NCBI GenBank assembly: GCA_013695765.1
Contig: JACCZW010000162.1
Location: 1-59,289 of the forward strand
DNA: 59,289 bases
Origin: Gammaproteobacteria bacterium
GTDB lineage: Bacteria > Pseudomonadota > Gammaproteobacteria > JACCYU01
Direction: 5' to 3'
In this document: positions 9,359 through 21,445 of the stretch, piece after piece
Position numbering within the stretch: position 1 is the first letter of the stretch
How the letters are laid out: each line of letters starts with the position of its first letter
Notes under the pieces: generated by a model
Databases searched by the model: none
The model's input: only the letters and a program-made list of their open reading frames with translations
Told to the model about the DNA's origin: nothing
Made by a program: the position numbers and the translations under genes

Positions 9359-9979
9359 ATGGCGCGATATCTGGGACCGAAATGCAAACTAAGCCGCCGC
9401 GAAGGCGCTGATCTGTTGCTCAAGAGTCGGACGCGGGCGCTCGATACCAAGTGCAAGCTGGACAAGATTCCCGGCCAGCATGGCGATCGACGCACACGTA
9501 TATCCGATTACGGTCTGCAGTTGCGCGAAAAACAAAAACTGCGCCGTATCTACGGCGTGCTGGAGCGTCAGTTCCGCAACTACTATAAGACCGCTTCGCG
9601 CTCCAAAGGAGCGACCGGCGAGCGTCTGCTGCAGTTGCTGGAATGCCGGCTCGATAACGTCGTGTACCGTATGGGTTTCTCGGCCACCCGGGCAGAGGCG
9701 CGGCAACTGGTGCGGCACAAGGCGATGTCGGTCAATGGTCAGGTCGTCAACATCCCTTCCTTTACCGTCAATGGCGGGGACGTGGTGGCGGTGCGCGAAA
9801 AAGCCAGGAAACAGCTTCGCATTCAGGATGCCCTGAACGTCGCGGAACAATACGGCATGCCCGAGTGGGTGGAAGTCGATCCTAAGAAGATGGAAGGTGT
9901 TTTCAAGGCGACACCAGAGCGCGACGAACTTCCGCCGGATATCAACGAGTCGCTGGTGGTCGAGCTTTACTCCAAGTGA
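9359..9979 (+). CDS. rpsD: 30S ribosomal protein S4
   Basis: Protein of 206 residues, as in E. coli. S4 initiates 30S assembly and, in E. coli, represses the alpha operon. [16 protein letters not shown] opens the protein. The S4 RNA-binding domain lies around [20 protein letters not shown] (about residues 97-116) followed by [16 protein letters not shown]. The end [15 protein letters not shown] is typical. It follows rpsK after 82 bases that show no other feature. Confidence 0.98.
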   Translation: MARYLGPKCKLSRREGADLLLKSRTRALDTKCKLDKIPGQHGDRRTRISDYGLQLREKQKLRRIYGVLERQFRNYYKTASRSKGATGERLLQLLECRLDNVVYRMGFSATRAEARQLVRHKAMSVNGQVVNIPSFTVNGGDVVAVREKARKQLRIQDALNVAEQYGMPEWVEVDPKKMEGVFKATPERDELPPDINESLVVELYSK

Positions 9980-10048
9980 TCGTTCCCCCGACGCTCATTC
10001 ACCAATAATTGTGCAAATTTTACTGTAATTAACGAGGTAGCACTGTTT

Positions 10049-11053
10049 ATGGCAGCCAAGGTTGAAGAACTGCTGCGGCCCCGATTCGTCGCTGTTCAGG
10101 CGGCGGGCCCGAAGAACGCCAAAGTCGTGCTCGAGCCTCTGGAACGCGGCTTCGGACACACATTAGGCAACGCGTTGCGACGCATTTTGCTGTCGTCCAT
10201 TCCGGGTTGCGCCGTGGTGGAAGCCAGCATTGAGGGCGTGTTGCACGAATACACCACGATCGAGGGCGTGCAGGAAGACGTCATCGATATTCTGCTTAAT
10301 CTTAAAGGTCTTGCCATCCGCATGCACGGCAGGGATGAAGCCAGCCTCACCTTGCGCAAGCAGGGGCCCGGAGTGGTCACGGCGGGCGATGTCACGACCG
10401 GGCACGATGTTGAGATCGTCAATTCCGACCATGTGATCGCGCACCTGACCAAGGGCGCTGAACTCGCCATGACGTTAAAGATTGCGCGTGGCCGCGGTTA
10501 TCAGCCCGCCTCCGTGCGTCGTTCCGACGAAGAACGTGCGCTCGGAAGTCTATTGCTGGACGCGAGTTTCAGCCCTGTGCGGCGCGTGGCGTATACTGTC
10601 GAGAGCGCGCGCGTGGAACAGCGTACCGATCTGGACAAGCTCGTGATCGAACTCGAAACCGACGGCACGGTCGATCCCGAAGACATCATCCGGCGGGCCG
10701 CGAACATTTTGCAGGGGCAATTATCCGTGTTCGTCGATCTCAAAGGTGACGAGCAGAGCGTACAGGCGCGCGGCGAATCGGAGCTGGATCCAATTCTGGT
10801 GCGTCCGGTGGATGATCTGGAACTCACCGTGCGCTCGGCAAATTGTCTTAAGGCCGAGGACATCCATTACATCGGCGACCTGATTCAGCGCACCGAAGTC
10901 GAGCTTTTGAAAACGCCGAATCTGGGCAAGAAGTCGCTGACCGAAATCAAGGACGTGCTGGGTTCACACGGGTTGTCGCTTGGCATGCGGCTGGAAAACT
11001 GGCCACCGCCCAGCCTGCGCGCCGAGAAAGAGAAAAAGTCCACCGCGGCGTAA
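10049..11053 (+). CDS. rpoA: DNA-directed RNA polymerase subunit alpha
   Basis: Protein of 334 residues (E. coli 329). The N-terminal assembly domain includes [20 protein letters not shown] (about residues 30-49) and [15 protein letters not shown]. The C-terminal domain (about 255-325), which binds UP elements and activators, includes [19 protein letters not shown] and [12 protein letters not shown]. It lies between rpsD and rplQ as in all Proteobacteria. Confidence 0.99.
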   Translation: MAAKVEELLRPRFVAVQAAGPKNAKVVLEPLERGFGHTLGNALRRILLSSIPGCAVVEASIEGVLHEYTTIEGVQEDVIDILLNLKGLAIRMHGRDEASLTLRKQGPGVVTAGDVTTGHDVEIVNSDHVIAHLTKGAELAMTLKIARGRGYQPASVRRSDEERALGSLLLDASFSPVRRVAYTVESARVEQRTDLDKLVIELETDGTVDPEDIIRRAANILQGQLSVFVDLKGDEQSVQARGESELDPILVRPVDDLELTVRSANCLKAEDIHYIGDLIQRTEVELLKTPNLGKKSLTEIKDVLGSHGLSLGMRLENWPPPSLRAEKEKKSTAA

Positions 11054-11081
11054 TAAAGCTGCTGATCAAAGGAATGCTGAT

Positions 11082-11444
11082 ATGCGCCATCGCAACACTG
11101 GCAGGCAACTAAGCCGCAACAGCAGCCATCGCAAGGCGATGACCTCGAACATGGCGTCATCGCTGTTCCGGCACGAGACGATAATCACCACCCTGGCCAA
11201 GGCTAAGGAACTGCGCCGAGTTGCCGAGCCACTCATCACCCTGGCCAAGCAGGATGACGTGGCGAGACGCCGGCGGGCGTTCGCCAGGCTGCGCGATAAA
11301 GAGGTGGTCGGCAAGTTGTTCGCCGAGCTCGGACCCCGTTACCGTGCCCGGCCGGGCGGTTACATGCGGGTTCTTAAATATGGTTATCGCCGAGGCGACA
11401 ATGCCGCCATGGCGTTTGTAGAGCTGGTGGACAGGCCCGAATAA
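11082..11444 (+). CDS. rplQ: 50S ribosomal protein L17
   Basis: Protein of 120 residues (E. coli 127). I start it at the ATG at 11082 ([20 protein letters not shown]), the family-typical start; an in-frame upstream ATG would overlap rpoA and add unrelated residues. An AAAGGAATG-type ribosome binding site precedes it. The C-terminal [19 protein letters not shown] is diagnostic. It ends the alpha operon and is followed by a strong terminator. Confidence 0.97.
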   Translation: MRHRNTGRQLSRNSSHRKAMTSNMASSLFRHETIITTLAKAKELRRVAEPLITLAKQDDVARRRRAFARLRDKEVVGKLFAELGPRYRARPGGYMRVLKYGYRRGDNAAMAFVELVDRPE

Positions 11445-11464
11445 CACCTGTACGTATCGTTTAT

Positions 11465-11489
11465 AAGCCGGCCGCAAGCCGGCTTTTTT
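11465..11489 (+). terminator. Rho-independent terminator of the alpha operon
   Basis: AAGCCGG and CCGGCTT form a 7-pair stem around a 7-base loop, followed directly by a run of six T. It lies 20 bases after the rplQ stop, the expected place. Confidence 0.85.
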
Positions 11490-11519
11490 GTTTGCACGAA
11501 CTGTTGACGTGAATGACCA

Positions 11520-12254
11520 ATGATCGTTCTGTGCACTGACTTCGGCTTGCACGGTCCCTATGTTGGGCAGGTGCAGGCCAGATTGGTGCAGGCTGCACCC
11601 GGCGTGCCGGTGGTCAACCTGTTCTCCGATCTGCCAGCGTTCAATGCGTGCGCGGCTGCGTATCTGCTGGCGGCTTACATAGATGAATTTGACGTCGGCA
11701 CCGTTTTTCTGTGTGTCGTCGATCCCGGCGTAGGCTCGACACGACGCCCGCTGGTTGTGCAGGCCGACGGCCGCTGGTTCCTGGGGCCGGATAATGGATT
11801 ATTTGAGGTCATCGCAAGCCGGGCCGGGCAGGTGCGACGATGGAAGATCACCTACGCGCCAAAACATTTGTCCGCAAGCTTTCACGGCCGCGACCTGTTC
11901 GCGCCGGTGGCGGCCATGCTTGCCATGGGGCTGCCCGTGCCTGGCGAGTTGTTAACGGACAACGCCGTGCCGGGTGAAACGTGGCCCGACGATCTGTACG
12001 AGATCGTCTACATCGATCATTTCGGGAATGCAATGACGGGGGTGCGCGCCTGTGTGCTGGACAAAAGCGCGCAGCTTGCGGTGAAGGGACAAACGCTGAC
12101 TTACGCCCGCACCTTCAGCGAGACAAGGACAGGTGAGCCATTCTGGTACGAGAACGCTAACGGTCTGGTCGAGATCGCGCTCAAAGAAGCGAGCGCCGCG
12201 TGCGAGATGAATCTGAAAATCGGCGTTCCCGTCAGGCTCGCGCAAGGCGATTAG
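11520..12254 (+). CDS. SAM hydrolase (S-adenosyl-L-methionine hydroxide adenosyltransferase family)
   Basis: Protein of 244 residues of the SAM hydroxide adenosyltransferase family (former DUF62), relatives of the fluorinase/chlorinase that instead use water to split SAM into adenosine and methionine. Seen: MIVLCTDFGLHGPYVGQV at the start, VDPGVGSTRRPLV, LGPDNGLFE, FHGRDLFAPVAA and YIDHFGNAMTG. The Asp, Arg and His of the hydrolase active-site set fall in VDPGVGSTRR and FHGRD. It stands alone between the alpha operon and uvrA, convergent with uvrA and 32 bases from its stop. Its physiological role is unclear in most bacteria. Confidence 0.88.
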   Translation: MIVLCTDFGLHGPYVGQVQARLVQAAPGVPVVNLFSDLPAFNACAAAYLLAAYIDEFDVGTVFLCVVDPGVGSTRRPLVVQADGRWFLGPDNGLFEVIASRAGQVRRWKITYAPKHLSASFHGRDLFAPVAAMLAMGLPVPGELLTDNAVPGETWPDDLYEIVYIDHFGNAMTGVRACVLDKSAQLAVKGQTLTYARTFSETRTGEPFWYENANGLVEIALKEASAACEMNLKIGVPVRLAQGD

Positions 12255-12286
12255 CGCAAAGCGAATGCGTACAGATAAACACTGTA

Positions 12287-15148
<2,862 letters not shown>

Positions 15149-15168
15149 ATCAAACAGGAGAATTAATC

Positions 15169-15197
15169 AATATACTTGCTTCCGTTTTGACAGGCAA
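15169..15197 (-). promoter_or_regulatory. Sigma70-type promoter for uvrA
   Basis: On the minus strand TTGCCT (plus 15192-15197) and TATATT (plus 15169-15174) are separated by exactly 17 bases, about 20 bases upstream of the uvrA start. Its -35 shares one base with the -35 of the divergent promoter, so the two polymerases would compete. Confidence 0.65.
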
Positions 15198-15216
15198 AAC
15201 AGGCATTCAGTCATAA
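15187..15216 (+). promoter_or_regulatory. Sigma70-type promoter for the MFS gene
   Basis: A perfect TTGACA (15187-15192) is followed after 18 bases by TCATAA (15211-15216). Transcription would start near 15223, after the most upstream in-frame ATG (15218), which supports translation from 15257. Confidence 0.6.
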
Positions 15217-15256
15217 AGTGTCGACGCCGACTCGCAACTTTCGCCACGAATTCGCG

Positions 15257-16636
15257 ATGAACTCAGACAATAACCGCATGACATCCGTCGAGCGCCGCGC
15301 CACCGTGTCGCTGGGCCTGATTTACGGCGTGCGCATGATGGGTCTGTTTATGGTGCTGCCCGTATTCGCGCTGTATGCCGGCAAGCTCGACGGTGGAACG
15401 CCGGTGCTCATGGGCCTCGCCATCGGCGTGTATGGTCTGACGCAGGCGCTGTTTCAGATTCCGCTGGGGATGCTGTCGGACCGTATCGGACGCAAGCCGG
15501 TGATCGTCGGTGGTTTGCTTATATTCGCGGCCGGCAGCGTGCTCGCGGCGATGTCGGATTCGATTCACTGGGTGATCGCCGGGCGCGCCCTGCAAGGCTC
15601 CGGCGCGGTCGCCGCGACGGTGATGGCGCTGGCGGCGGATCTTTCCCGCGACGAGCAGCGCACCAAGATTATGGCTACCTTAGGCTTCTGTATCGGCCTT
15701 TCGTTCGCACTCTCGCTGGTCGTCGGGCCGTTGCTGCAACAATGGATAGGCGTGCCCGGGATATTCTGGGCGACAGCGGTGCTGTCTTTGCTGGCGATTC
15801 TATTGGTCTTGAGCGCGGTGCCGACCCCGCCTTTCTTGCGCGCAAAGGGCGACACGGGGGTAGTGACGTCCGCGCTGGGCAGGGTCGTCAAGGACTCTCA
15901 TCTGTTACGTCTGGACTTGAGCATCTTCGTGCTGCACATGGTGATGACATCAAATTTTACGGTGATTCCCAGTCAGTTGCAGGATACGGCGGGTCTGTCC
16001 GCGCAGTGGCACTGGCTGCTCTATCTGGTGGTGCTGCTGGTGTCGTTCGCCTTCATGTTGCCGCCGCTGATCTACGGCGAGCGCCGCCACCGCATGAAGC
16101 CGGTACTGATTGGCGCGATTCTGCTGCTGGCCACGGCCGAACTGTGCTTGGCGGTGAGTGGATCGGTGCTGGTCGTGATGGGGGTGTCGATGCTGTTGTT
16201 GTTCACCGCCTTCAATTTGGCCGAGTCGGCGCTGCCCTCCCTGGCGTCGAAGGCCAGCCCGGCGGGGCTGCGCGGTACGGCCATGGGCGTTTACTCGAGC
16301 AGTCAATTTATGGGTGTTTTCACCGGCGGTGCGCTGGGCGGCGTAGTGCTCAATGCCGCGGGGCCGCAGGCCGTATTCATCGGCGGCGGCGTGGCGTCGT
16401 TACTGTGGGCTCTGGTTATGCTGGGCATGGAGAACCCCAGCGGGCTGAGCCGTTATCTGCTGAACGTAGGCCCGCTGAACGCGGAGCACGCGCGCACCAT
16501 GACCGACCGGCTCACGTCCGTGCAAGGTGTCAAGGAAGCGGTGATCATCCCCGAGGACGGCACGGCGTACCTCAAGGTGGATCGTAAACTGCTCGATGAG
16601 AAGACCCTGCGTGAGTTTTCCATCTCGCCGGCTTAG
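15257..16636 (+). CDS. MFS transporter, YajR-like
   Basis: Protein of 459 residues from the chosen ATG (MNSDNNRMTSVERRA), with 12 predicted membrane segments. The MFS motif A loop GMLSDRIGRKPVI follows the second helix. After the last helix a soluble tail of about 60 residues (RLTSVQGVKEAVIIPEDG, then YLKVDRKLLDEK) resembles the ferredoxin-like YAM domain of E. coli YajR. The substrate is unknown; YajR relatives are putative drug/proton antiporters. The upstream ATG at 15218 lies too close to the promoter. The uvrA-MFS-ssb order recurs in Gammaproteobacteria. Confidence 0.85.
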   Translation: MNSDNNRMTSVERRATVSLGLIYGVRMMGLFMVLPVFALYAGKLDGGTPVLMGLAIGVYGLTQALFQIPLGMLSDRIGRKPVIVGGLLIFAAGSVLAAMSDSIHWVIAGRALQGSGAVAATVMALAADLSRDEQRTKIMATLGFCIGLSFALSLVVGPLLQQWIGVPGIFWATAVLSLLAILLVLSAVPTPPFLRAKGDTGVVTSALGRVVKDSHLLRLDLSIFVLHMVMTSNFTVIPSQLQDTAGLSAQWHWLLYLVVLLVSFAFMLPPLIYGERRHRMKPVLIGAILLLATAELCLAVSGSVLVVMGVSMLLLFTAFNLAESALPSLASKASPAGLRGTAMGVYSSSQFMGVFTGGALGGVVLNAAGPQAVFIGGGVASLLWALVMLGMENPSGLSRYLLNVGPLNAEHARTMTDRLTSVQGVKEAVIIPEDGTAYLKVDRKLLDEKTLREFSISPA

Positions 16637-16688
16637 AATACACGGCTAACATCGGCTCACTGCATAGGGTTTAACGGAGGCGCGCGGC

Positions 16689-17144
16689 ATGGCTAGGGGT
16701 GTAAACAAGGTGATACTCGTCGGTAATCTGGGTCAGGATCCGGAAGTTAAGTACATGCCCAGTGGCGGCGCGGTGTGCAATGTTAGTCTGGCCACGACCG
16801 ACTCGTGGAAAGACAAGAGCTCGGGCGAGCGTCAGGAGCGCACCGAATGGCACCGCGTGGTATTTTTCAATCGGCTCGCCGAGATCACCGGCGAATATCT
16901 GCGCAAAGGCTCGCAGGTGTATGTCGAGGGCCGACTGCAGACGCGCAAATGGCAGGACAAGGAAGGCCAGGATCGGTATATGACCGAGATCGTCGCTAAT
17001 GATATGCAGATGCTGGGCGGTCGCGGCGGTGGTGGAAGCGGTTTCGATGATTCATCGTCTTCGGCTGGCGCGTCGTCCGGTTCCCCGCCCGCCAAACGTC
17101 AGGAACCGAAAACGGACGACTTCGACGACGATATACCGTTCTGA
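16689..17144 (+). CDS. ssb: Single-stranded DNA-binding protein
   Basis: Protein of 151 residues. An N-terminal OB fold ([20 protein letters not shown] to about residue 110, including [16 protein letters not shown] and [17 protein letters not shown]) is followed by a Gly/Ser-rich linker and the acidic tip DFDDDIPF, which recruits repair and replication partners. GGAGG lies nine bases before the ATG. It is adjacent to uvrA and the MFS gene, a common arrangement. Confidence 0.98.
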   Translation: MARGVNKVILVGNLGQDPEVKYMPSGGAVCNVSLATTDSWKDKSSGERQERTEWHRVVFFNRLAEITGEYLRKGSQVYVEGRLQTRKWQDKEGQDRYMTEIVANDMQMLGGRGGGGSGFDDSSSSAGASSGSPPAKRQEPKTDDFDDDIPF

Positions 17145-17182
17145 CGCGCATCATGACGCGCTGATGCGACCTCGGTCTTGAC

Positions 17183-17581
17183 GTGGCTAATCGCGCTAAA
17201 GACTGGTTCGCGCAAGCTGAGCGGGACCTGGCTCAAGCGCTGGCGTCGCGCCGCGAAGCGCGGCACGAGTGGGCCTGTTTCGCAGCACAGCAGGCGGCGG
17301 AAAAAGCCGTGAAAGGATTGCATCTGCACCTCGACCAGGAAGCGTGGGGGCATGTAGTCGCCCGCTTGTTGCGCGAGTTGCCGCTGACCGTGCCGGAACT
17401 CCTGGTGGAAAAAGGCAAGGTTCTGGACAACTTCTATGTTGCTACCCGCTACGCCAACGGCCATGCCGAGGGCGCACCGTTTGAGCATTACGGTTCGCTA
17501 CAGAGCGAGGAAGCGATACGTTATGCCAGTGAGATCATTGAATTCGTCCGTGCTCAAATGGCCCAATCGCACGGCAGTTGA
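17183..17581 (+). CDS. HEPN-domain protein
   Basis: Protein of 132 residues starting at GTG (MANRAKDWFAQAERDLAQA). The all-helical pattern, ACFAAQQAAEKAVKGLHLH, the GHVVARLL motif and FYVATRYANG match the HEPN family (PF05168), often the partner of a minimal nucleotidyltransferase. The classic RNase motif Rx4-6H is not obvious, so it may not be a nuclease. It overlaps the downstream MNT gene and probably forms a toxin-antitoxin-like or substrate-binding pair with it. Confidence 0.8.
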   Translation: MANRAKDWFAQAERDLAQALASRREARHEWACFAAQQAAEKAVKGLHLHLDQEAWGHVVARLLRELPLTVPELLVEKGKVLDNFYVATRYANGHAEGAPFEHYGSLQSEEAIRYASEIIEFVRAQMAQSHGS

Positions 17582-17903
17582 TCGGGCGTTGCGCGACTGG
17601 GTAGAACTTGAATGCGCACGGTATCCGGAACTCGCGCGGCTCGGCTACTTCGGGTCTTACGCGCGCGGTGACTGGGGGGTGGGCAGCGATCTGGACGTCG
17701 TGGCGATAGTGGATGCGACAGACGAGCCGTTCGAGCGGCGCAGCTTGAAGTGGGATCTCAATGCGCTGCCGGTGCCTACGGAAATGCTCGTTTACACGGT
17801 CGATGAGTGGAAAACGATACAATTGCGGGGCAAAGGGTTTGCCCGGGCTTTGATGGAAGAGACCGTTTGGGTGTATGTAAAGTCGCGGGAACCTACGGTT
17901 TAA
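17523..17903 (+). CDS. Minimal nucleotidyltransferase (MNT) partner of the HEPN protein
   Basis: About 126 residues from the ATG at 17523 (MPVRSLNSSV); a GTG at 17550 is an alternative start. The polymerase-beta-type active site GSYARGDWGVGSDLDVV lies at residues 44-60, giving the GS...DxD pattern. In MntA/HepT pairs such proteins AMPylate the HEPN toxin; whether this pair does so is inference. It overlaps the HEPN gene by 32-59 bases. The pair separates ssb from the polysaccharide locus. Confidence 0.8.
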   Translation: MPVRSLNSSVLKWPNRTAVDRALRDWVELECARYPELARLGYFGSYARGDWGVGSDLDVVAIVDATDEPFERRSLKWDLNALPVPTEMLVYTVDEWKTIQLRGKGFARALMEETVWVYVKSREPTV

Positions 17904-17933
17904 TTCTATACAGAACGCAGGGTTTAATTTTAT
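17897..17933 (+). promoter_or_regulatory. Short direct repeat upstream of rmlA
   Basis: GGTTTAATT-Y-TAT occurs at 17897-17909 and again at 17921-17933, a 24-base period, within an AT-rich stretch about 70-100 bases before rmlA. This could be a pair of operator or promoter elements for the polysaccharide locus. Between here and rmlA lies a GGCGCC/GGCGCC inverted repeat (17950-17971). No function can be assigned. Confidence 0.3.
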
Positions 17934-17998
17934 CTAAAGGAGTGGTTGAGGCGCCGCCAACAAGTGGCGCCCCCGATGGACCGCAGGAATAACAATTC

Positions 17999-18880
17999 GT
18001 GAGAAAGGGTATCATCCTCGCCGGCGGCTCGGGCACGCGGCTATATCCGCTCACCCATTCGGTGAGCAAGCAGCTCATGCCGGTGTACGACAAGCCGATG
18101 ATCTACTACGCATTGGCGACGCTGATGCTGGCTGGCATTCGCGATATCCTCATCATCACCACGCCGCACGACCAGGCCGCGTTTTTTAACCTGCTGAAGG
18201 ACGGTTCGCAATGGGGCTTGTCGCTTTCGTTCGCGGTGCAGCCGCGGCCCGATGGGCTCGCGCAGGCGTTTATCGTCGGCGAGCATTTCGTCGGTAACGA
18301 TCCGGTGACCCTGACCCTGGGCGACAACATTTTTTATGGCGAAGGTTTCACCAAACGCCTGCAGGCGGTGAGTCAGCGTGACACCGGCGCGACTGTGTTC
18401 GGCTACTACGTCAGCAATCCGAGTCAGTATGGCGTTGTGTCGTTCGATCGCGACCGCCGCGTGACCCGCATCGAAGAGAAACCCGCGGCGCCGGAATCCC
18501 ACTACGCGGTGACTGGTCTTTATTTTTATGACAAAGACGTGGTGGACATCGTCAGACATATACGACCGTCGCCGCGCGGCGAATTCGAGATTACCGACGT
18601 GAACAAGGCCTATCTCGAACGCGGAGATCTCACGGTGGAGATCCTGAGCCGCGGCACAGCCTGGCTGGATACCGGTACACACGGCGCGCTACTGGACGCG
18701 GCGACCTTCATCAGGGTGGTGGAGGAACGGCAGGGTCTGAAAATAGCGTGTCCGGAAGAGATCGCTTATCGCATGGGCTTTATCGACGCCGAGGCGCTGG
18801 AGCGGCTGGCGGCGCCGCTGGATAAAAGTGGCTATGGCGAGTATCTGCGCGGAATCCTTAACGACGGTAAACTGATGTGA
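17999..18880 (+). CDS. rmlA: Glucose-1-phosphate thymidylyltransferase
   Basis: Protein of 293 residues, the usual RmlA length, starting at GTG ([19 protein letters not shown]). It makes dTDP-glucose from dTTP and glucose-1-phosphate, the first step to dTDP-L-rhamnose. Seen: the nucleotide-binding GGSGTRLYP loop, [23 protein letters not shown] and RIEEKPAAP. First gene of the rmlACDB block; it overlaps rmlC by four bases. Its 5' end marks the left boundary of the polysaccharide locus. Confidence 0.97.
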   Translation: MRKGIILAGGSGTRLYPLTHSVSKQLMPVYDKPMIYYALATLMLAGIRDILIITTPHDQAAFFNLLKDGSQWGLSLSFAVQPRPDGLAQAFIVGEHFVGNDPVTLTLGDNIFYGEGFTKRLQAVSQRDTGATVFGYYVSNPSQYGVVSFDRDRRVTRIEEKPAAPESHYAVTGLYFYDKDVVDIVRHIRPSPRGEFEITDVNKAYLERGDLTVEILSRGTAWLDTGTHGALLDAATFIRVVEERQGLKIACPEEIAYRMGFIDAEALERLAAPLDKSGYGEYLRGILNDGKLM

Positions 18881-19434
18881 AGATCATTGAGACGTCGTTG
18901 CCGGGCGTCTTGATGGTCGAACCAAAGTTCGCCGGTGATGCGCGCGGGTTTTTCATGGAAGCCTTTCAGGCGCGGCGCTATGCCGAGGCGGGTATCGCGA
19001 GCCCGTTCGTGCAGGACAATGTTTCGTTCTCGCGCTTTGGGGTGCTGCGTGGTCTGCACTTTCAGCACCCGCACGCGCAGGGCAAGCTGGTGTATGTCTT
19101 GCAGGGAGAAGTATTCGATGTGGCCGTGGATATCCGGCAAGAGTCGCCCGCGTTCGGCAAATGGTTCGGGGTGAGCTTGTCCGCCGACAACAAGCGGCAA
19201 TTGTGGGTGCCCGCTGGCTTCGCGCACGGCTTTTGCGTAACCAGTGAGACGGCGTTGTTCGTTTACAAGTGCACCGATTACTATCAGCCGGACGCGGAGG
19301 GCGCAGTGGCGTGGAATGACCCGCGCATCGCCGTTGACTGGCCGCTGGAACGCCCCGAACTATCCGCCAAGGACAATTGCGCTTCGCCGCTGGACGACAT
19401 CCCGCGGTCCAGGCTGCCGGTATATTCCGTATGA
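18877..19434 (+). CDS. rmlC: dTDP-4-dehydrorhamnose 3,5-epimerase
   Basis: Protein of 185 residues (E. coli 185) starting at GTG within the GTGA overlap with rmlA. Cupin-fold epimerase, third step of dTDP-rhamnose synthesis. [20 protein letters not shown] contains the catalytic His; [11 protein letters not shown] and [12 protein letters not shown] are family motifs. Its stop overlaps the next start (ATGA), so rmlC and rmlD are coupled. Confidence 0.96.
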   Translation: MKIIETSLPGVLMVEPKFAGDARGFFMEAFQARRYAEAGIASPFVQDNVSFSRFGVLRGLHFQHPHAQGKLVYVLQGEVFDVAVDIRQESPAFGKWFGVSLSADNKRQLWVPAGFAHGFCVTSETALFVYKCTDYYQPDAEGAVAWNDPRIAVDWPLERPELSAKDNCASPLDDIPRSRLPVYSV

Positions 19435-20327
19435 AGGTTGCCGAAGAAAATCAATCATTGCCGGTAATCATGCTCACCGGCGCGAATGGCCAGTTGGGCT
19501 GGGAGATACAGCGCCGAGCGCAGCACTTAAGTTATACGCTGCGTGCGTTCGATCGTCAGACGCTCGATATTACCGACGCCGCGGCCGTCGATGCCATCGT
19601 GGGTCGGCTGCGTCCACAAGCGATTATCAACGCGGCTGCTTATACGGCGGTGGATCGGGCCGAAGAGGAGCCGGAGCTCGCCGACGCGGTCAATCGGGAT
19701 GGCGCGGCGAATCTGGCGAGGGCCGCGCGTGAGTGCGGCGCCCGCCTGGTACACGTCTCCACCGATTTCGTCTTCGACGGCGATAAGGGCAGCCCTTACC
19801 GGATCGATGACGTGCCCGCGCCGCAGAGCGTTTACGGCGCCAGCAAGTTCGCCGGCGAGCAGGCCGTACTGGACGTGCCTGCGCGCGCCTTGATTGTCCG
19901 TACGGCCTGGGTGTATTCGTCGCATGGCGGCAACTTTGTGCATACCATGCTGCGCCTGATGGCGAGCCGCGACGAACTGCGAGTGGTCGACGATCAGATA
20001 GGTTCGCCAACCTGGGCGGGCGGACTTGCCGACTGTATCCGGCGCGCGTTGGAAGCAAAGCTGACGGGTATATACCACTGGACCGATGCCGGTGTGGCGA
20101 GCTGGTACGATTTCGCGGTGGCGATACAGGAGGAGGCGTTTGCGCTTGGATTGTTGGAGAAGGCGATTCCCATCCGGCCGATTCCGACTCGCGAGTACGC
20201 GACGCCCGCCAAACGCCCGAGCTACAGCGTGCTGGAGAAATCGATCACGTGGCAAGCGCTAAACCACACGCCGCCTCACTGGCGAGCGTCGCTACGCTTG
20301 ATGCTGAACGAAGTCAAACATGCATAA
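19431..20327 (+). CDS. rmlD: dTDP-4-dehydrorhamnose reductase
   Basis: Protein of 298 residues from the ATG at 19431, chosen because it gives the ATGA overlap with rmlC and the family length; 18 upstream in-frame codons lie inside rmlC. SDR-fold enzyme with GANGQLGWE as NAD(P) loop and catalytic YGASK (VYGASKFAGEQAVL). It completes dTDP-L-rhamnose. A short hydrophilic N-terminal extension ([11 protein letters not shown]) precedes the fold. It overlaps rmlB by eight bases. Confidence 0.95.
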   Translation: MKVAEENQSLPVIMLTGANGQLGWEIQRRAQHLSYTLRAFDRQTLDITDAAAVDAIVGRLRPQAIINAAAYTAVDRAEEEPELADAVNRDGAANLARAARECGARLVHVSTDFVFDGDKGSPYRIDDVPAPQSVYGASKFAGEQAVLDVPARALIVRTAWVYSSHGGNFVHTMLRLMASRDELRVVDDQIGSPTWAGGLADCIRRALEAKLTGIYHWTDAGVASWYDFAVAIQEEAFALGLLEKAIPIRPIPTREYATPAKRPSYSVLEKSITWQALNHTPPHWRASLRLMLNEVKHA

Positions 20328-21417
20328 GCTGCTGATAACGGGCGGCGCGGGTTTTATCGGCGCCAACTTTGTTCAATACTGGCTGGGTGAGTACCCGCAA
20401 GATCGGGTCGTCGTGCTGGATGCGCTGACGTACGCCGGCAATCGCGCGAGCCTCTCCGCGGCGGAAAGCAATCCGCGCTTTCGTTTCGTACACGGCGATA
20501 TCCGTGATCAGGCCATGGTGGAAGGGCTTCTGGAAAAAGAATCCATCGACCTGCTCGTGCATTTCGCGGCCGAATCGCACGTGGATCGGTCCATCCTCGG
20601 GCCGGACGCGTTTATCGACACCAACGTGCTCGGTACGCACAGTCTGCTCAAGGCGGCGAAAAAGGCCTGGCTGGATGCGCCCGATGCGTCCCGACGGGCC
20701 CATCACCGTTTTCATCACTGTTCGACCGATGAGGTGTACGGCACCCTGGCGCCGAACGATCCGCCGTTTCGCGAAACCACGGCGTACGCGCCCAATTCGC
20801 CGTATGCCGCCAGCAAGGCCGCCAGCGATCATCTGGTGCGCGCCTACCATCATACGTATGGGCTGCAGGTCACCACCAGCAACTGCTCCAACAACTACGG
20901 GCCTTATCAGTTTCCCGAAAAACTTATCCCGCTGATGTTGATCAACGCCCTGCAGGGCAAGCCGCTACCCGTTTACGGCGACGGACTCAACGTGCGCGAC
21001 TGGCTTTACGTGGAGGATCATTGCCGCGGCATCGCGCAAGTGCTGGAGCATGGGCGTATGGGCGAGACCTACAACCTCGGCGGCCAGTGCGAAAAAACCA
21101 ATATGGAGGTCGTGCGGATGCTGTGCGCGTTGCTGGATGAGGCAGCACCCTCTAGGGCACCGCATTGCGACTTGATCACGCTCATCAAGGATCGTCCCGG
21201 CCACGATCGGCGCTATGCCATCGACGCCGGCAAGGCCGCGTCCGAATTCGATTATCGACCGGCGGAAAGCTTCGAAAGCGGGCTGCGCAAGACGCTGGCC
21301 TGGTACATGGCGAACGAGACCTGGTGGCAGGCGCTGCTGGATGCGGGCTACAAGGGCTGGATAAAGGCGCAGTACGCGCCCAAGGTCAAGGACGCGGAGG
21401 CCCCGCGCCTGCTGTGA
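20320..21417 (+). CDS. rmlB: dTDP-glucose 4,6-dehydratase
   Basis: Protein of 365 residues (E. coli 361). Extended SDR enzyme and second step of dTDP-rhamnose synthesis. Motifs are TGGAGFIGANFVQY (NAD loop), the HCSTDEVYG segment and catalytic YAASKAAS. The order rmlA-C-D-B differs from the more common rmlBDAC. The overlap with rmlD indicates one transcription unit. Confidence 0.97.
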   Translation: MHKLLITGGAGFIGANFVQYWLGEYPQDRVVVLDALTYAGNRASLSAAESNPRFRFVHGDIRDQAMVEGLLEKESIDLLVHFAAESHVDRSILGPDAFIDTNVLGTHSLLKAAKKAWLDAPDASRRAHHRFHHCSTDEVYGTLAPNDPPFRETTAYAPNSPYAASKAASDHLVRAYHHTYGLQVTTSNCSNNYGPYQFPEKLIPLMLINALQGKPLPVYGDGLNVRDWLYVEDHCRGIAQVLEHGRMGETYNLGGQCEKTNMEVVRMLCALLDEAAPSRAPHCDLITLIKDRPGHDRRYAIDAGKAASEFDYRPAESFESGLRKTLAWYMANETWWQALLDAGYKGWIKAQYAPKVKDAEAPRLL

Positions 21418-21445
21418 AGATCCGTATTCGCATAACTCATCGATA

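Noticed and set aside
15149-15256. LexA/SOS box in the uvrA promoter region
   Set aside because: No CTGT-N8-ACAG or near match was found; only the two sigma70-type promoters are supported.
15742-16587. 281-residue plus-strand open frame inside the MFS gene
   Set aside because: It is an out-of-frame shadow of the transporter, which has clear membrane segments in the other frame.
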